A stretch of 64,000 nt of DNA from Leptospira_A soteropolitanensis (GTDB lineage Bacteria > Spirochaetota > Leptospiria > Leptospirales > Leptospiraceae). Of the stretch, positions 9,502 through 18,123 are shown piece after piece (the first letter of the stretch is position 1; every line of letters begins with the position of its first letter). The notes under the pieces are model-generated. The model ran no database searches. It had not been told where the DNA came from and saw only the letters and a list, made by a program, of their open reading frames with translations. The stretch lies in NCBI RefSeq assembly GCF_026151335.1, contig NZ_JAMQPP010000004.1, one strand, 5' to 3'. The position numbers and the translations under genes were made by a program.

Positions 9502-10662
9502 TTAATATGGAAACCAAAGAATCCCTTCACGTTTTAACTTCTCAATAGCATACCGGTCCGTCATCCCAGCGATGTAATCACAAATGACTCGCGCCCTTCC
9601 TTCCTCTTCTTCTCGATTCCTATAAGATTCTGGAATGGATTCTGGATGAGATTCAAAATGTTTAAACAGTAAATGAATTGTTTCTTTCCCTCTTTCACTC
9701 ATACGAGATACTTCAGGATGACGATAGAGCTTAGCAAACAAATAGTCTTTTAATTCCTTAAATTCTATTTGAAATTCTTCGGAAAACTGGACAAGTTTCC
9801 ATTGTTTTTGAAACGCTAAAGAAACATCTTCTCTTGATCTTATGGAATATTTTTGTAAAAGGAAATCGATGTTATCTATTAAATCGGAAACCATTAAGTT
9901 GAGTAATACCCTTCCTGCAGAACGAGAAATAGAATCTATATCGGAATGGTTCGTTTTAGGAAGAGAATCCTTAATTCGTTTCCAAACTTTTAATTCCTTT
10001 ACATCAGAGAGATCAAGAAGTCCACTTTCCAATCCATCTTCTAAATCATGAGCACTATAAGTAATTTCATCAGAACTATCAACCACCATTGCTTCTAAAG
10101 AAGGACCCAAACCTCGCCTAACATTAAGTAACTCCGATTTTTCGTAATCCCCACCATGTTTCATGATTCCCAGTAAAGTTTCCCCACAAAGGTTGAGGCC
10201 GGGAAAATCAGGATAACGGCGTTCTAATTTCTGAACTACACGAAGGGATTGTTTGTTGTGTTCAAATCCACCTTTGCCTCGCATCAAATCAGAAAGTGCC
10301 TCTTGGCCGGCATGACCAAAGGGAGAATGACCCAAATCATGTGCAAGAGCAATGGTTTCACTCAAGTCTTCACTCAGACCAAGAACCTTGGAAATGGTTT
10401 TAGAAATTCCTGCAACTTCCAATGTATGTGTGAGTCGGTTACGAAAATGATCCCCTTCTGAATAAACAAAAACTTGCGTTTTGTATTCCAAACGTTTGAA
10501 AGCATGAGAGTGGATGATGCGATCACGGTCCCTCTGAAAGGGAAGTCTGTAGGGATGTTCCGGTTCCGAATACTCTCTTTCACCTGGATTTCTGCTACTA
10601 ACAGCATAAGGAGCAAGGATTTTTTCTTCTTCCTCTAGGAGCCAGTTTCTCCCTTTCTTCAT
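9502..10662 (-). CDS. dgt: dGTPase-like HD-domain triphosphohydrolase
   Basis: A 386-residue deoxynucleoside triphosphate triphosphohydrolase of the Dgt family, which removes triphosphate from dNTPs and affects nucleotide pools. Near the N-terminus is the typical DRDRIIHSHAFKRLEYKTQV segment, followed by RLTHTLEVA (first metal His) and the HD motif ALAHDLGHSPFGHAG (about 105-120). A later helical block contains VDSSDEITYSAHDLEDG, another conserved family site. It matches the shorter family branch annotated as dGTPase-like. It is divergently oriented from the DedA gene, with about 50 bp between them. Confidence 0.92.
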   Translation of the reverse strand: MKKGRNWLLEEEEKILAPYAVSSRNPGEREYSEPEHPYRLPFQRDRDRIIHSHAFKRLEYKTQVFVYSEGDHFRNRLTHTLEVAGISKTISKVLGLSEDLSETIALAHDLGHSPFGHAGQEALSDLMRGKGGFEHNKQSLRVVQKLERRYPDFPGLNLCGETLLGIMKHGGDYEKSELLNVRRGLGPSLEAMVVDSSDEITYSAHDLEDGLESGLLDLSDVKELKVWKRIKDSLPKTNHSDIDSISRSAGRVLLNLMVSDLIDNIDFLLQKYSIRSREDVSLAFQKQWKLVQFSEEFQIEFKELKDYLFAKLYRHPEVSRMSERGKETIHLLFKHFESHPESIPESYRNREEEEGRARVICDYIAGMTDRYAIEKLKREGILWFPY

Positions 10663-10711
10663 AAATCTCTTTCCTTTTTCGACGAAACCATAAAATCAGT
10701 ATAAATCCCTC

Positions 10712-11332
10712 ATGGACTTTCTACAAACTCTAGTTTCCATTTTTATGCAATACGGTTATTTTGCCGTTTTTGGAATTCTGATCCTTTGTGGATTCGGTCT
10801 TCCGGTTCCTGAAGATATATCCCTCACCGCAGGTGGAGTCATCTCTGGCCTAGGTTATGCCAATGTTCACATTATGTTTTTGGTGGGAATGGCTGGTGTT
10901 CTCATTGGAGATAGTTTTGTTTTTTGGTTAGGAAGTTACTACGGAGAAAAAGCCCTCACTCTTCCCATCCTAAGAACTGTCCTGCATCCGGAACGATTTG
11001 ACAAAGTTCGTGACCAATTCAAAAAATATGGCCGTTGGGTGGTCTTTTTCGGACGTTTTATGCCAGGACTCCGGATGCCTATTTTCTTTACCGCAGGGAC
11101 TTCCAAACAAATTAGTTTCATTCGTTTTTTCCTGACCGATGGATTTGCCGCCCTCATCTCCGTTCCTATTTGGGTCTATTTAGGTTATTTTGGGGCCCAT
11201 AATTTTGACCAACTGATGGGATGGGTTCGAAACGGCCAAACCATCATCCTCACTCTCGTGGCCCTAGCCATTCTAGTCCTTGCCTTCTTTTGGTGGCGGA
11301 GGAAACACCGGGAAGAAAGAGGAGAAAAATGA
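10712..11332 (+). CDS. DedA-family membrane protein
   Basis: A 206-residue polytopic inner-membrane protein of the DedA (SNARE-associated) family, some members of which act as lipid flippases, including for undecaprenyl phosphate. Visible signatures are CGFGLPVPEDI near residues 27-37 and FFGRFMPGLRMP near 111-122, with helices before, between and after them. The C-terminus ends in a basic tail. Its stop codon overlaps the start of the next lipoprotein gene as ATGA, so the two are probably translationally coupled. Confidence 0.9.
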   Translation: MDFLQTLVSIFMQYGYFAVFGILILCGFGLPVPEDISLTAGGVISGLGYANVHIMFLVGMAGVLIGDSFVFWLGSYYGEKALTLPILRTVLHPERFDKVRDQFKKYGRWVVFFGRFMPGLRMPIFFTAGTSKQISFIRFFLTDGFAALISVPIWVYLGYFGAHNFDQLMGWVRNGQTIILTLVALAILVLAFFWWRRKHREERGEK

Positions 11333-11811
11333 ACACTGTTTCCTTTTTCCCACGCTACTACTTCTTGATTGTACAGCTTCTTTTCGCCTTTAGTTGCACA
11401 AACTATTCCACAACAGCGTCTGTACAAGCACCGCCTACACTCATATCCATTACCAATAATGGAAATTCCAATTTTACGATCAAAGTCAGAGCCCAAAACC
11501 CGGAATTTATCTTCCAGGGATACCGTCTCTACTCTGGGATTTCAGAAAAGGAAGTCCAAAACCCGACAGACCTGAATTTGGGAACGGACTGTGTTTTGGC
11601 ATCCTCTACGATAGTCCAACCTGTTGAATATACTTTTGAGATTGATCCATCGCAAAAAGACAATGCAACGGGAGTCAGTTGTCGGATTTTTGCGACTCTC
11701 ACACCAGGAACCTACATCGCCATGAGGACCCTAGGTCTTGCTGTCAACCTACAAAATAGCACTAGTTCCTTTAAAGTATCGCCTTCCTCAAATGCTCTTA
11801 TTGTCCCTTAA
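11329..11811 (+). CDS. Hypothetical lipoprotein
   Basis: A 160-residue exported protein with a hydrophobic signal and the lipobox FAFSC (Cys at about 23), then a Thr/Ser-rich stretch and a beta-rich body. I do not recognise a family. The start at 11329 is supported by an upstream GAGGAG ribosome binding site and by the ATGA overlap with the DedA gene; a longer reading frame upstream is just the DedA coding sequence in another frame. It probably sits in the inner leaflet of the outer membrane or at the surface, as is usual for leptospiral lipoproteins. Confidence 0.75.
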   Translation: MNTVSFFPRYYFLIVQLLFAFSCTNYSTTASVQAPPTLISITNNGNSNFTIKVRAQNPEFIFQGYRLYSGISEKEVQNPTDLNLGTDCVLASSTIVQPVEYTFEIDPSQKDNATGVSCRIFATLTPGTYIAMRTLGLAVNLQNSTSSFKVSPSSNALIVP

Positions 11812-11881
11812 AATAAAACTTTCTTGCATTTAAGTCAAATGCGTGTATTTTTTTCCGGAATCATGGGAATTCTTTGCGCTT

Positions 11882-11902
11882 TTTTTAGAATTTTTCTAAA
11901 AA
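11882..11902. promoter_or_regulatory. Perfect palindrome upstream of the TRAP operon
   Basis: TTTTTAGAA (11882-11890) and TTCTAAAAA (11894-11902) form 9-bp perfect arms around TTT, about 80 bp upstream of the first TRAP gene. No U-run follows, so it reads better as an operator than as a terminator. The cognate regulator is unknown. Confidence 0.4.
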
Positions 11903-11982
11903 TTTGCCCCAAAGTCCAAACATGAGAATACAAATAGAAAGGGATGACGAAATCCCAAATATCTTTTGGAGGATGATACAAA

Positions 11983-12885
11983 ATGTACCAAACGAAACAT
12001 TGGTCAAAATTCGCGGTGGCGGCACTCGTGCTCGTTTCAGTCGTTGCTTGCGGAAAATCAAGATCTGTCAAAATCTCTGACTCGAACGTAGAGCGAGCAA
12101 CAAGCCCGGCCAAACTTCCAGCTGACCTTGAAAAACTTTGGAAGAACCGTCAAAACGAACAAGACCTGAGACAAGCCCTTGTTGGTTTAGAAAAATTTGC
12201 TCTTGAGAACCCTCAATACTCTGATGTAAAAGTCTTACTTTGCCGGGGAAACTACCTTTTAAGTGACGGACATCTTTGGCTAAAACTTACAGGTGATTCT
12301 GATACAGATGAAAAAGTAAAAGAAGAATCCATCCAATACTACGATGCTGCAGTGACTTGGTGTGAAGCTGCCCTTGCGATGAACCCAAAATTTCGTGACA
12401 AAGTTGTCAAAGATAAACTTGAGATCGAAAAAGCTTTGGATGTTCTTGGACCACAAGATATCGATGCTCTTTATTGGAGATATGCCTCCCTTGCTAAGTG
12501 GTCCAGAATGGTAGGATTTACTACTCTTCTTTCTAACCGTTCTAAATTCTCAGCAATGATCAACCGTGCTAAAGAAATCGAAAAAGCAATGGGTAAAGAA
12601 TATTTTTATTCAGCAACTCTCAGATACGATGCAGCAAGTAACGCTCTTTCACCAACCGGTGATAAAAAACTTGCGGACAAATTGTTCGAAGAAGCAATTG
12701 CAAAACACCCGAACTACTTTGCAGTACGAGTATTGTATGCAGAGAGTCGCCTAAAAGGAAATGAAGACAAATTCAGAAAACAATTAGAATTTGTAATCAA
12801 AGGAAAAGCCTCTTCCCTTCCTGAAATCGAAGCAGATCAAATCGTAGAACAACGTAAAGCTAAGAAATTACTCGACGAACTATAA
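11983..12885 (+). CDS. TRAP-associated TPR lipoprotein (TatT family)
   Basis: A 300-residue lipoprotein with lipobox SVVAC (Cys23) and an all-helical body with repeated ~34-residue helix pairs rich in Ala, Leu and Tyr. It lies directly upstream of TRAP transporter genes, which is the arrangement of the TPAT systems described from Treponema pallidum (TatT, Tp0956, with TatP). In that model TatT is a trimeric periplasmic scaffold that binds the solute-binding protein and may present hydrophobic ligands. A strong GGAGG lies about 11 bp before the ATG. The family call rests on context plus the helical lipoprotein pattern. Confidence 0.8.
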   Translation: MYQTKHWSKFAVAALVLVSVVACGKSRSVKISDSNVERATSPAKLPADLEKLWKNRQNEQDLRQALVGLEKFALENPQYSDVKVLLCRGNYLLSDGHLWLKLTGDSDTDEKVKEESIQYYDAAVTWCEAALAMNPKFRDKVVKDKLEIEKALDVLGPQDIDALYWRYASLAKWSRMVGFTTLLSNRSKFSAMINRAKEIEKAMGKEYFYSATLRYDAASNALSPTGDKKLADKLFEEAIAKHPNYFAVRVLYAESRLKGNEDKFRKQLEFVIKGKASSLPEIEADQIVEQRKAKKLLDEL

Positions 12886-12907
12886 TCAAGTTTACTAGGA
12901 GAACTAG

Positions 12908-13915
12908 ATGTTTTTAAAACAATTAAAGTATTTAGTTTGTGTAAGTTTGACCCTCACGATCAGTGGGGGTTTATTTGCACAAACAACAGTTAAACTAGCA
13001 ACCGTTGCACCGGAAGGATCTCCGTGGGCAAACGAACTAGCAAAAATCAAGAAGAAAATTGAATCAGAGTCACAAGGCCAAATTAAGTTTAAAATTTATC
13101 CTGGTGGACAAATGGGTGGAGAAAACGAAATCCTCCAACAAGTCATCCGTGGAAAACTACAAGGTGCTGGTCTTACTGCAGGTGCTCTTGCCAACACGGT
13201 AAAAGAACTAAACGTTCTAGAGATTCCTTATCTATTTAGCTCTTATGCGCAAGCAGACTGTGTTCTTGATGACCACTTACAAGAAGATTTCCGTAAACTT
13301 TTTGAAGCAAAAGGCCTCATCTTTGTAACTTGGGCAGAAAATGGATACCGTTCGATTGGAACAAAATCGGCTCCTGTCAAAACTCCTGATGACCTAAAAG
13401 GTGTTAAAATCAGAATCCAAGAATCTCCAGTTCATATAGCTTATTGGAAACAATTGGGTGTGAGTGGAATTCCGATTGCTATCCCAGAAGTTCTTCCATC
13501 CCTTCAAACTGGTGTGGTAGAAGGATTTGATAACACTCCTCTTTTCACTTTGGCAGCAGAATGGCAAACAGCGATTAAGTATTTCACTTTGACTCGCCAC
13601 ATCTACCAACCAGCAGCCATCCTTTATTCCAAAAAGTTTTGGGACACACTTAACGACGAACAAAAGAAAACTCTTATGGGTGAAGGTAATAAACTTGCTC
13701 CAGGTGCAAGACAAGCTGTTCGTTCCATTGAAAAGAACATGATTTCCACTCTTAAAAAAGCAGATGTCGTTGTGTATGAACCTTCAAATGCTGACTTAGC
13801 AGGATTTAAAGCTGCAGCAAATGCGGTTGCAGGCCAGGTGGTAGGAAAAATCGGTGGTCAGTCCAAACAGATCTACGACAAAATCCTAAAAGCCAAAGCA
13901 GCTTGTGGTGGATAA
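12908..13915 (+). CDS. TRAP transporter solute-binding protein (DctP family, TatP-like)
   Basis: A 335-residue periplasmic binding protein with a cleavable signal peptide ending near GGLFAQ (about 25). The mature protein starts with the standard TVKLATVAPEGSPWA strand-loop. GGQMGGENEILQQV and the central IRIQESPVHIAYWKQLG segment are DctP signatures; Arg in the latter is the residue that usually binds a carboxylate. A TAGGAG ribosome binding site precedes the start. It follows the TatT gene by 22 bp and should deliver ligand to the DctQM permease. The ligand is unknown; organic acids are usual, and hydrophobic ligands are proposed for TPAT systems. Confidence 0.93.
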   Translation: MFLKQLKYLVCVSLTLTISGGLFAQTTVKLATVAPEGSPWANELAKIKKKIESESQGQIKFKIYPGGQMGGENEILQQVIRGKLQGAGLTAGALANTVKELNVLEIPYLFSSYAQADCVLDDHLQEDFRKLFEAKGLIFVTWAENGYRSIGTKSAPVKTPDDLKGVKIRIQESPVHIAYWKQLGVSGIPIAIPEVLPSLQTGVVEGFDNTPLFTLAAEWQTAIKYFTLTRHIYQPAAILYSKKFWDTLNDEQKKTLMGEGNKLAPGARQAVRSIEKNMISTLKKADVVVYEPSNADLAGFKAAANAVAGQVVGKIGGQSKQIYDKILKAKAACGG

Positions 13916-13936
13916 GTTAAGGAAGGATATAGATAA

Positions 13937-14632
13937 ATGAAATTCGTCGAACGAATTCTAAATACTTTGAGTTTCGGCGAGAAATGGGCGGGAGGAATTT
14001 GTTTCCTTCTGCTCACTCTTCTCATGATTGCTGACGTTTCCAAAAGGGAAGTCATCGACAAAGTTTTCAGTTGGGTAATGGAAATCACAGAAGCTTATCC
14101 AAATACCAGTGTTGCCGGTTTCGTTGGTGACTGGAGTGTTTACATTGCCGAATCCATTCACGGTGGAACCTCTGGATTTTTAGAGTGGCTTGGCCTTGGT
14201 GGTATCATTTGGGCACAAAAACTTTCCCTCTATTTTATGTTATGGGGTGGTCTTTTTGGATCTGCACTCGCAAGTGCAAAAGGTTCCCATCTTCGCCCAG
14301 AAATCGCAGATAAAGTATTACCAAAACAATTTTTACCTTATATTAAGGTAATTGAACAGTGGGTAATCTCTTTTTTCTTTTTGTTCCTTGCCTATCTATC
14401 TGTCATTTATGTTCTAGAAAGTATTAGTTTAGATGAAGTGAATCCTGTAACAGAAATTCATTTGTGGAAAGTTCAATTGATTTTCCCTTATATTTTTACC
14501 TCTATGGGTTTCAGACATTTGTGTTATGGAATTTTTCCTGCCCTCATTCCTTCCGATATCAATGAAGCCACAGAGGCTTTGGAACTTGCGGAAAAAGAAC
14601 TTTCCGAATCTAATTCACGGGGGAATCAATAA
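13937..14632 (+). CDS. TRAP transporter small permease subunit (DctQ family)
   Basis: A 231-residue inner-membrane protein with four predicted transmembrane segments (about 15-35, 85-110, 140-160 and 180-200). It is longer than typical DctQ (about 160-180 residues) because of an insert near residues 45-75 between the first two helices. The C-terminus is acidic. Its TAA stop overlaps the ATG of the large subunit as TAATG, so the subunits should be made in coupled amounts. Confidence 0.88.
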   Translation: MKFVERILNTLSFGEKWAGGICFLLLTLLMIADVSKREVIDKVFSWVMEITEAYPNTSVAGFVGDWSVYIAESIHGGTSGFLEWLGLGGIIWAQKLSLYFMLWGGLFGSALASAKGSHLRPEIADKVLPKQFLPYIKVIEQWVISFFFLFLAYLSVIYVLESISLDEVNPVTEIHLWKVQLIFPYIFTSMGFRHLCYGIFPALIPSDINEATEALELAEKELSESNSRGNQ

Positions 14633-15933
14633 TGGGTTCTTGGGGAATACTCCTACTCTTACTTGCTTTAATTTTACTCAGACAACCTTTGATTGTACTT
14701 ATGGGTGCCATCACGGTTTATTGTTATTACTTTTTACCAGATCCGCCTCTTGAGTCTTTCCAAGAACTGAATAGTATCATTGGGGATTTATTCTTTGCGG
14801 GAGACAAAGAAATCCTTCTTGCGATTCCTTTGTTTATCATTGCAGGAAACCTAATGACCCACGGAAGTATTGCTAGACGACTCATTCGAATTGCACAGGC
14901 AATGACAGCACCCATTCCTGCAGGACTTGCGATCGCAGGGGTTTTCTCATGTGGGATCTTTGCTGCTATTTCTGGTTCCTCTCCAGTAACACTCATTGCC
15001 ATCGGTGGTCTGATGTATCCTTCTCTTACCAAAGCAGGATATCCGACTCAATTCTCTATGGGTCTTCTTGCCTCTGGTGGAACTCTTGGGATCATCATTC
15101 CTCCTAGTATTCCGATGATTGTTTATGCGATTATGGTAGGTGTATCTGTAACCGATCTTTTCATTGCAGGGATTGGTCCTGGAATTTTACTCATGTCTCT
15201 CCTTATGATTTATTCTGTGTTACGCGCAGGAAACGTTGGTCGAGGAAAATGGGACTGGGCCGAAATTCGTGTTGCTTGGAAAGAAGGAGTGCTTGCTCTT
15301 CTTATGCCTGTAGTGATCCTCGGAGGAATTTACTCCGGATTTTTCACAGCAACAGAGTCAGCAGCCATTGCGGTTTTTTATGCCATCCTTGTCGAAGTGT
15401 TCATCCACAAAGAACTTAGTTTTCCTAAGATTCCAAAAATCATGGCTGAAAGTGCAGAGATGTTAGGAATTCTATTCCTAATCCTAATCCTTGCAGTCAG
15501 TTTGAACAAGTTCATGATCGAGAACGAAATACCGCAAAATCTTGTGGCGACAATGTCCGAACTCATTTCAAGCCCTGTGACATTCCTCATTGGTGTAAAC
15601 ATTTTGTTACTCATAGTGGGAATGTTCATGGATATTATGAGTGCGATTCTAGTACTTGCGCCGCTACTTGCACCAATGGCCATCAACTATGGAATCAACC
15701 CAGTTCACTTCGGTATCATTATGATTGTGAACTTGGAAATTGGTTACTTAACTCCGCCAGTAGGAGTCAACTTATTTGTGGCATCTGGTATCTTCAAACA
15801 ACCGTTAGGAAAGGTAATTCAATCCGTAGCCCCTATTGTGGGACTATTCCTGATTGGACTTATCCTTATCAGTTGGATTCCAGAAATTTCGCTTGGTCTT
15901 GTCGGTGGAGAAGCAGCAGCTCCAACACCATAA
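14632..15933 (+). CDS. TRAP transporter large permease subunit (DctM family)
   Basis: A 433-residue polytopic permease with 11-12 hydrophobic segments, the sodium-coupled transport channel of the TRAP system. Hallmarks include SGSSPVTLIAIGGLMYP near 120-136, the GGTLGIIIPPSIPMIVYA loop near 143-160 and the late LEIGYLTPPVGVNLFV near 370-385. It is complete and ends the operon; a strong hairpin terminator follows 80 bp downstream. Confidence 0.95.
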   Translation: MGSWGILLLLLALILLRQPLIVLMGAITVYCYYFLPDPPLESFQELNSIIGDLFFAGDKEILLAIPLFIIAGNLMTHGSIARRLIRIAQAMTAPIPAGLAIAGVFSCGIFAAISGSSPVTLIAIGGLMYPSLTKAGYPTQFSMGLLASGGTLGIIIPPSIPMIVYAIMVGVSVTDLFIAGIGPGILLMSLLMIYSVLRAGNVGRGKWDWAEIRVAWKEGVLALLMPVVILGGIYSGFFTATESAAIAVFYAILVEVFIHKELSFPKIPKIMAESAEMLGILFLILILAVSLNKFMIENEIPQNLVATMSELISSPVTFLIGVNILLLIVGMFMDIMSAILVLAPLLAPMAINYGINPVHFGIIMIVNLEIGYLTPPVGVNLFVASGIFKQPLGKVIQSVAPIVGLFLIGLILISWIPEISLGLVGGEAAAPTP

Positions 15934-16013
15934 TACCAAAATATCGAAATGGATTCTTTTTCTTGGAACATTGATAAAAAAGATCTTCCATAACTAAAAA
16001 GAATTATTTAGAG

Positions 16014-16044
16014 AAAAAAGCCGGGGACCTACTCCGGCTTTTTT
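16014..16044. terminator. Bidirectional intrinsic terminator
   Basis: AAGCCGG (16018-16024) pairs with CCGGCTT (16034-16040), and the flanking A-run and T-run extend the stem to 11 bp. It sits between the convergent TRAP operon and the J-domain gene and can serve both strands. Confidence 0.9.
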
Positions 16045-16047
16045 TAT

Positions 16048-16575
16048 TTAAGCCCACCAAACACGAAGTCGTTCTAAAGAATCTTTGGCATCTTTGGCCC
16101 AAAGGCTAGTAGGATGTTTCTTTAAAATCTCTGTATAGACGGAAAGAACTGGCTCTAAGTCTTTGCGTAACTGAACTAGTTCCTTGTTTGCATTTTCAGA
16201 AAGTTCAATGGGATGTAAGTTCCGTTTTTCATAATAACGTAAAATGGCTTCTGTTTCTTTTTCTTTGGCCTGCTTGTATTCATGAAATACCGGATCTTTG
16301 GAAGGTTTTAGCGGATTACCTTTTTCATTTGGATCATTATTTTCTTGATTACCGGAGGGGAATGATTCCTCTTCTGGATGAATGAGAAGGAAATCTTTTA
16401 AGGATTCATAATGTTTATTTAATTCTAAAAACATAACATCACTGGTAAATTCTCCAGAATCAGGATGATATTTTTTAGCCAGTTTATGATAGGATTCTTT
16501 GAGTTCCGATTCGGTAAACCCAGGACTTAAACCTAAAAAATGAAGAGAATCATTTAACAGTAGTTTTTTGTCCAT
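16048..16575 (-). CDS. J-domain (DnaJ-like) protein
   Basis: A 175-residue protein with an N-terminal J-domain (about 8-65) containing the essential HPD tripeptide in KKYHPDSGEF, so it should stimulate an Hsp70 ATPase. There is no G/F-rich or zinc-binding region, so it is not DnaJ itself. The C-terminal half is helical and charged. Its start overlaps the upstream coiled-coil gene by 22 bp, and both follow fliS on the same strand, so it may serve flagellar assembly, but this link is only positional. Confidence 0.85.
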   Translation of the reverse strand: MDKKLLLNDSLHFLGLSPGFTESELKESYHKLAKKYHPDSGEFTSDVMFLELNKHYESLKDFLLIHPEEESFPSGNQENNDPNEKGNPLKPSKDPVFHEYKQAKEKETEAILRYYEKRNLHPIELSENANKELVQLRKDLEPVLSVYTEILKKHPTSLWAKDAKDSLERLRVWWA

Positions 16576-16985
16576 GAGAGGCCGGATGACTGCATCAAAT
16601 GTGTTTTCAATCTACGTTTGATACTGAATTCCCAAAATTCTTTTTTGCTCTCATTCATTTCAAAAACAAGTAATTCTTGAACCTTTTGTTGCAAGTTTCT
16701 TGCTTCATCCAGTCTTTCGAAAACCGTTTCTGAAATGGCAATTTCTTCTTCCGTATACACTTCCATCTCTTGCCTTTCCCAAAGTTCACGGTCAACTTCC
16801 TCTAGTTTCTTAACTAAAGATTCATTTTTAAACTCTAGTTTTACCGCGGAATCTGCATCTCGATAAGAAAGTAATTCCTCTTCCCGTTTTAAGTTGGATA
16901 TAAGAGATTCTAAATACTGAATTTTTTTTTGTAGAAGTTGTTTTGTATTTTGTTTGGAAGAAGTCATAAATCGGTCTGAATCCAT
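16554..16985 (-). CDS. Coiled-coil protein downstream of fliS (possible flagellar chaperone)
   Basis: A 143-residue, highly charged, almost entirely helical protein with heptad-like spacing from about 15 to 110 and no signal or membrane segment. I see no defined motif. The start codon overlaps the fliS stop as TAATG, so translation is coupled to fliS. By size, helicity and position it could be a FliT- or FlgN-type export chaperone, but sequence alone does not prove this. Confidence 0.6.
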   Translation of the reverse strand: MDSDRFMTSSKQNTKQLLQKKIQYLESLISNLKREEELLSYRDADSAVKLEFKNESLVKKLEEVDRELWERQEMEVYTEEEIAISETVFERLDEARNLQQKVQELLVFEMNESKKEFWEFSIKRRLKTHLMQSSGLSWTKNYC

Positions 16986-17431
16986 TAACCAGTGATTGAA
17001 ATTCCAGTCGGCCGTGCGCCAGAAGAAACACCTGGATTTGGAGTATCTTTTTTTTCTAACTCTTCCCAGGACATTTTTAATTCAATTAGGATTTTGATAC
17101 ATTCTTCAATGATGGCTTTATCCTTACGCATATTGGCTTCTAACAACCTTTTCTTCAAATAAACGTATAAAGACAATAGATTGTTTGCAACCTCTTTCCC
17201 CTCTTCCATATTGAGTGAAAGTAAAAGTTCTGTAATGATGTCTTGGGTTTTGATGATATTGTTGTTCACAACGTCATACTTTCGGGGAGTCATATTGTCT
17301 TTGGCTACACCGAGGAATCGGATGGCTCCGTCAAAGAGCATCACGATCAGTTTGATCTGGCTAACGGTAGATATCTCATTGGCTTTGTATTCATTGTAAG
17401 CAGAGGCACCGGTTTTTCTCGCAAGCGACAT
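16985..17431 (-). CDS. fliS: Flagellar export chaperone FliS
   Basis: FliS binds the C-terminus of flagellin in the cytoplasm and prevents early polymerisation. The 148-residue protein shows the family start AYNEYKANEISTVSQIKLIV and the VMLFDGAIRFL helix, then four amphipathic helices. It has a C-terminal extension of about 20 residues rich in Gly, Ser and Pro. I use the Met at 17431 because a CAGGAG ribosome binding site precedes it; the frame extends 10 codons further without such a site. First gene of a fliS/coiled-coil/J-domain operon, divergent from purN. Confidence 0.92.
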   Translation of the reverse strand: MSLARKTGASAYNEYKANEISTVSQIKLIVMLFDGAIRFLGVAKDNMTPRKYDVVNNNIIKTQDIITELLLSLNMEEGKEVANNLLSLYVYLKKRLLEANMRKDKAIIEECIKILIELKMSWEELEKKDTPNPGVSSGARPTGISITG

Positions 17432-17508
17432 TTTTTTCTCCTGAGTATTCCCATCGACCAAAAAGGATACTTGCTTAATGACCCAAGCGAATATTCTTAG
17501 AATATCAC

Positions 17509-18123
17509 ATGGGAAAAATAAAACGTGTCGTTTTTTTGGCCTCGGGAAGAGGTTCCAATTTTAGCGCTTCTGTCGAGTACATCCGTAAAAAAAAGCTAAA
17601 GCTCGATCTGGTGGCCCTTGTGACGGACAACCCAGAGGCAAAGGCCCTTGGGATCGCCAAATCCTTTGGCATCCCCACAAAGGTCGTTCCCTACACAACT
17701 TATCCCCAAAAGGCTGACTACCACAAAGATCTCCTTGGGGAAGTAGAAACTTTCGACCCAGACCTGATTGTGGCTTGCGGATACATGAGAATCCTAAAAC
17801 CAGAATTTGTACGCAGATTCCGAAACCGGATCATCAATGTCCACCCGAGTCTTCTTCCCGCCTTCCCTGGACTCGACTCCCAAAAACAAGCCCTGGACTA
17901 TGGTGTAAAAGTTGCAGGTTGTACGGTTCATTTTGTGGAAGAAGGTGTGGATACGGGTCCCATCATTTTGCAAAAAGCGATTGCCATTGCCCCAGATTGG
18001 AATGAAAAAGAACTATCCCTTGCAATCCTTGCGGAAGAACATAAAATCCTTCCACTCGCTATACAACTGTTTTGTGAAGATAAATTAAAAATCAAAGAAC
18101 GAAAGGTAGAAATCCTAAAATGA
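17509..18123 (+). CDS. purN: Phosphoribosylglycinamide formyltransferase
   Basis: PurN transfers a formyl group from 10-formyl-tetrahydrofolate to GAR, the third step of purine synthesis. The 204-residue protein has the N-terminal FLASGRGSNF loop (phosphate binding), the catalytic IINVHPSLLPAFPG block (Asn-His near 108-110) and VEEGVDTGPII with the catalytic Asp. There is no good ribosome binding site before the ATG, and a TAGAAT box ends only 5 bp upstream of it, so the mRNA may be nearly leaderless. The stop overlaps the purH start as ATGA. Confidence 0.96.
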   Translation: MGKIKRVVFLASGRGSNFSASVEYIRKKKLKLDLVALVTDNPEAKALGIAKSFGIPTKVVPYTTYPQKADYHKDLLGEVETFDPDLIVACGYMRILKPEFVRRFRNRIINVHPSLLPAFPGLDSQKQALDYGVKVAGCTVHFVEEGVDTGPIILQKAIAIAPDWNEKELSLAILAEEHKILPLAIQLFCEDKLKIKERKVEILK

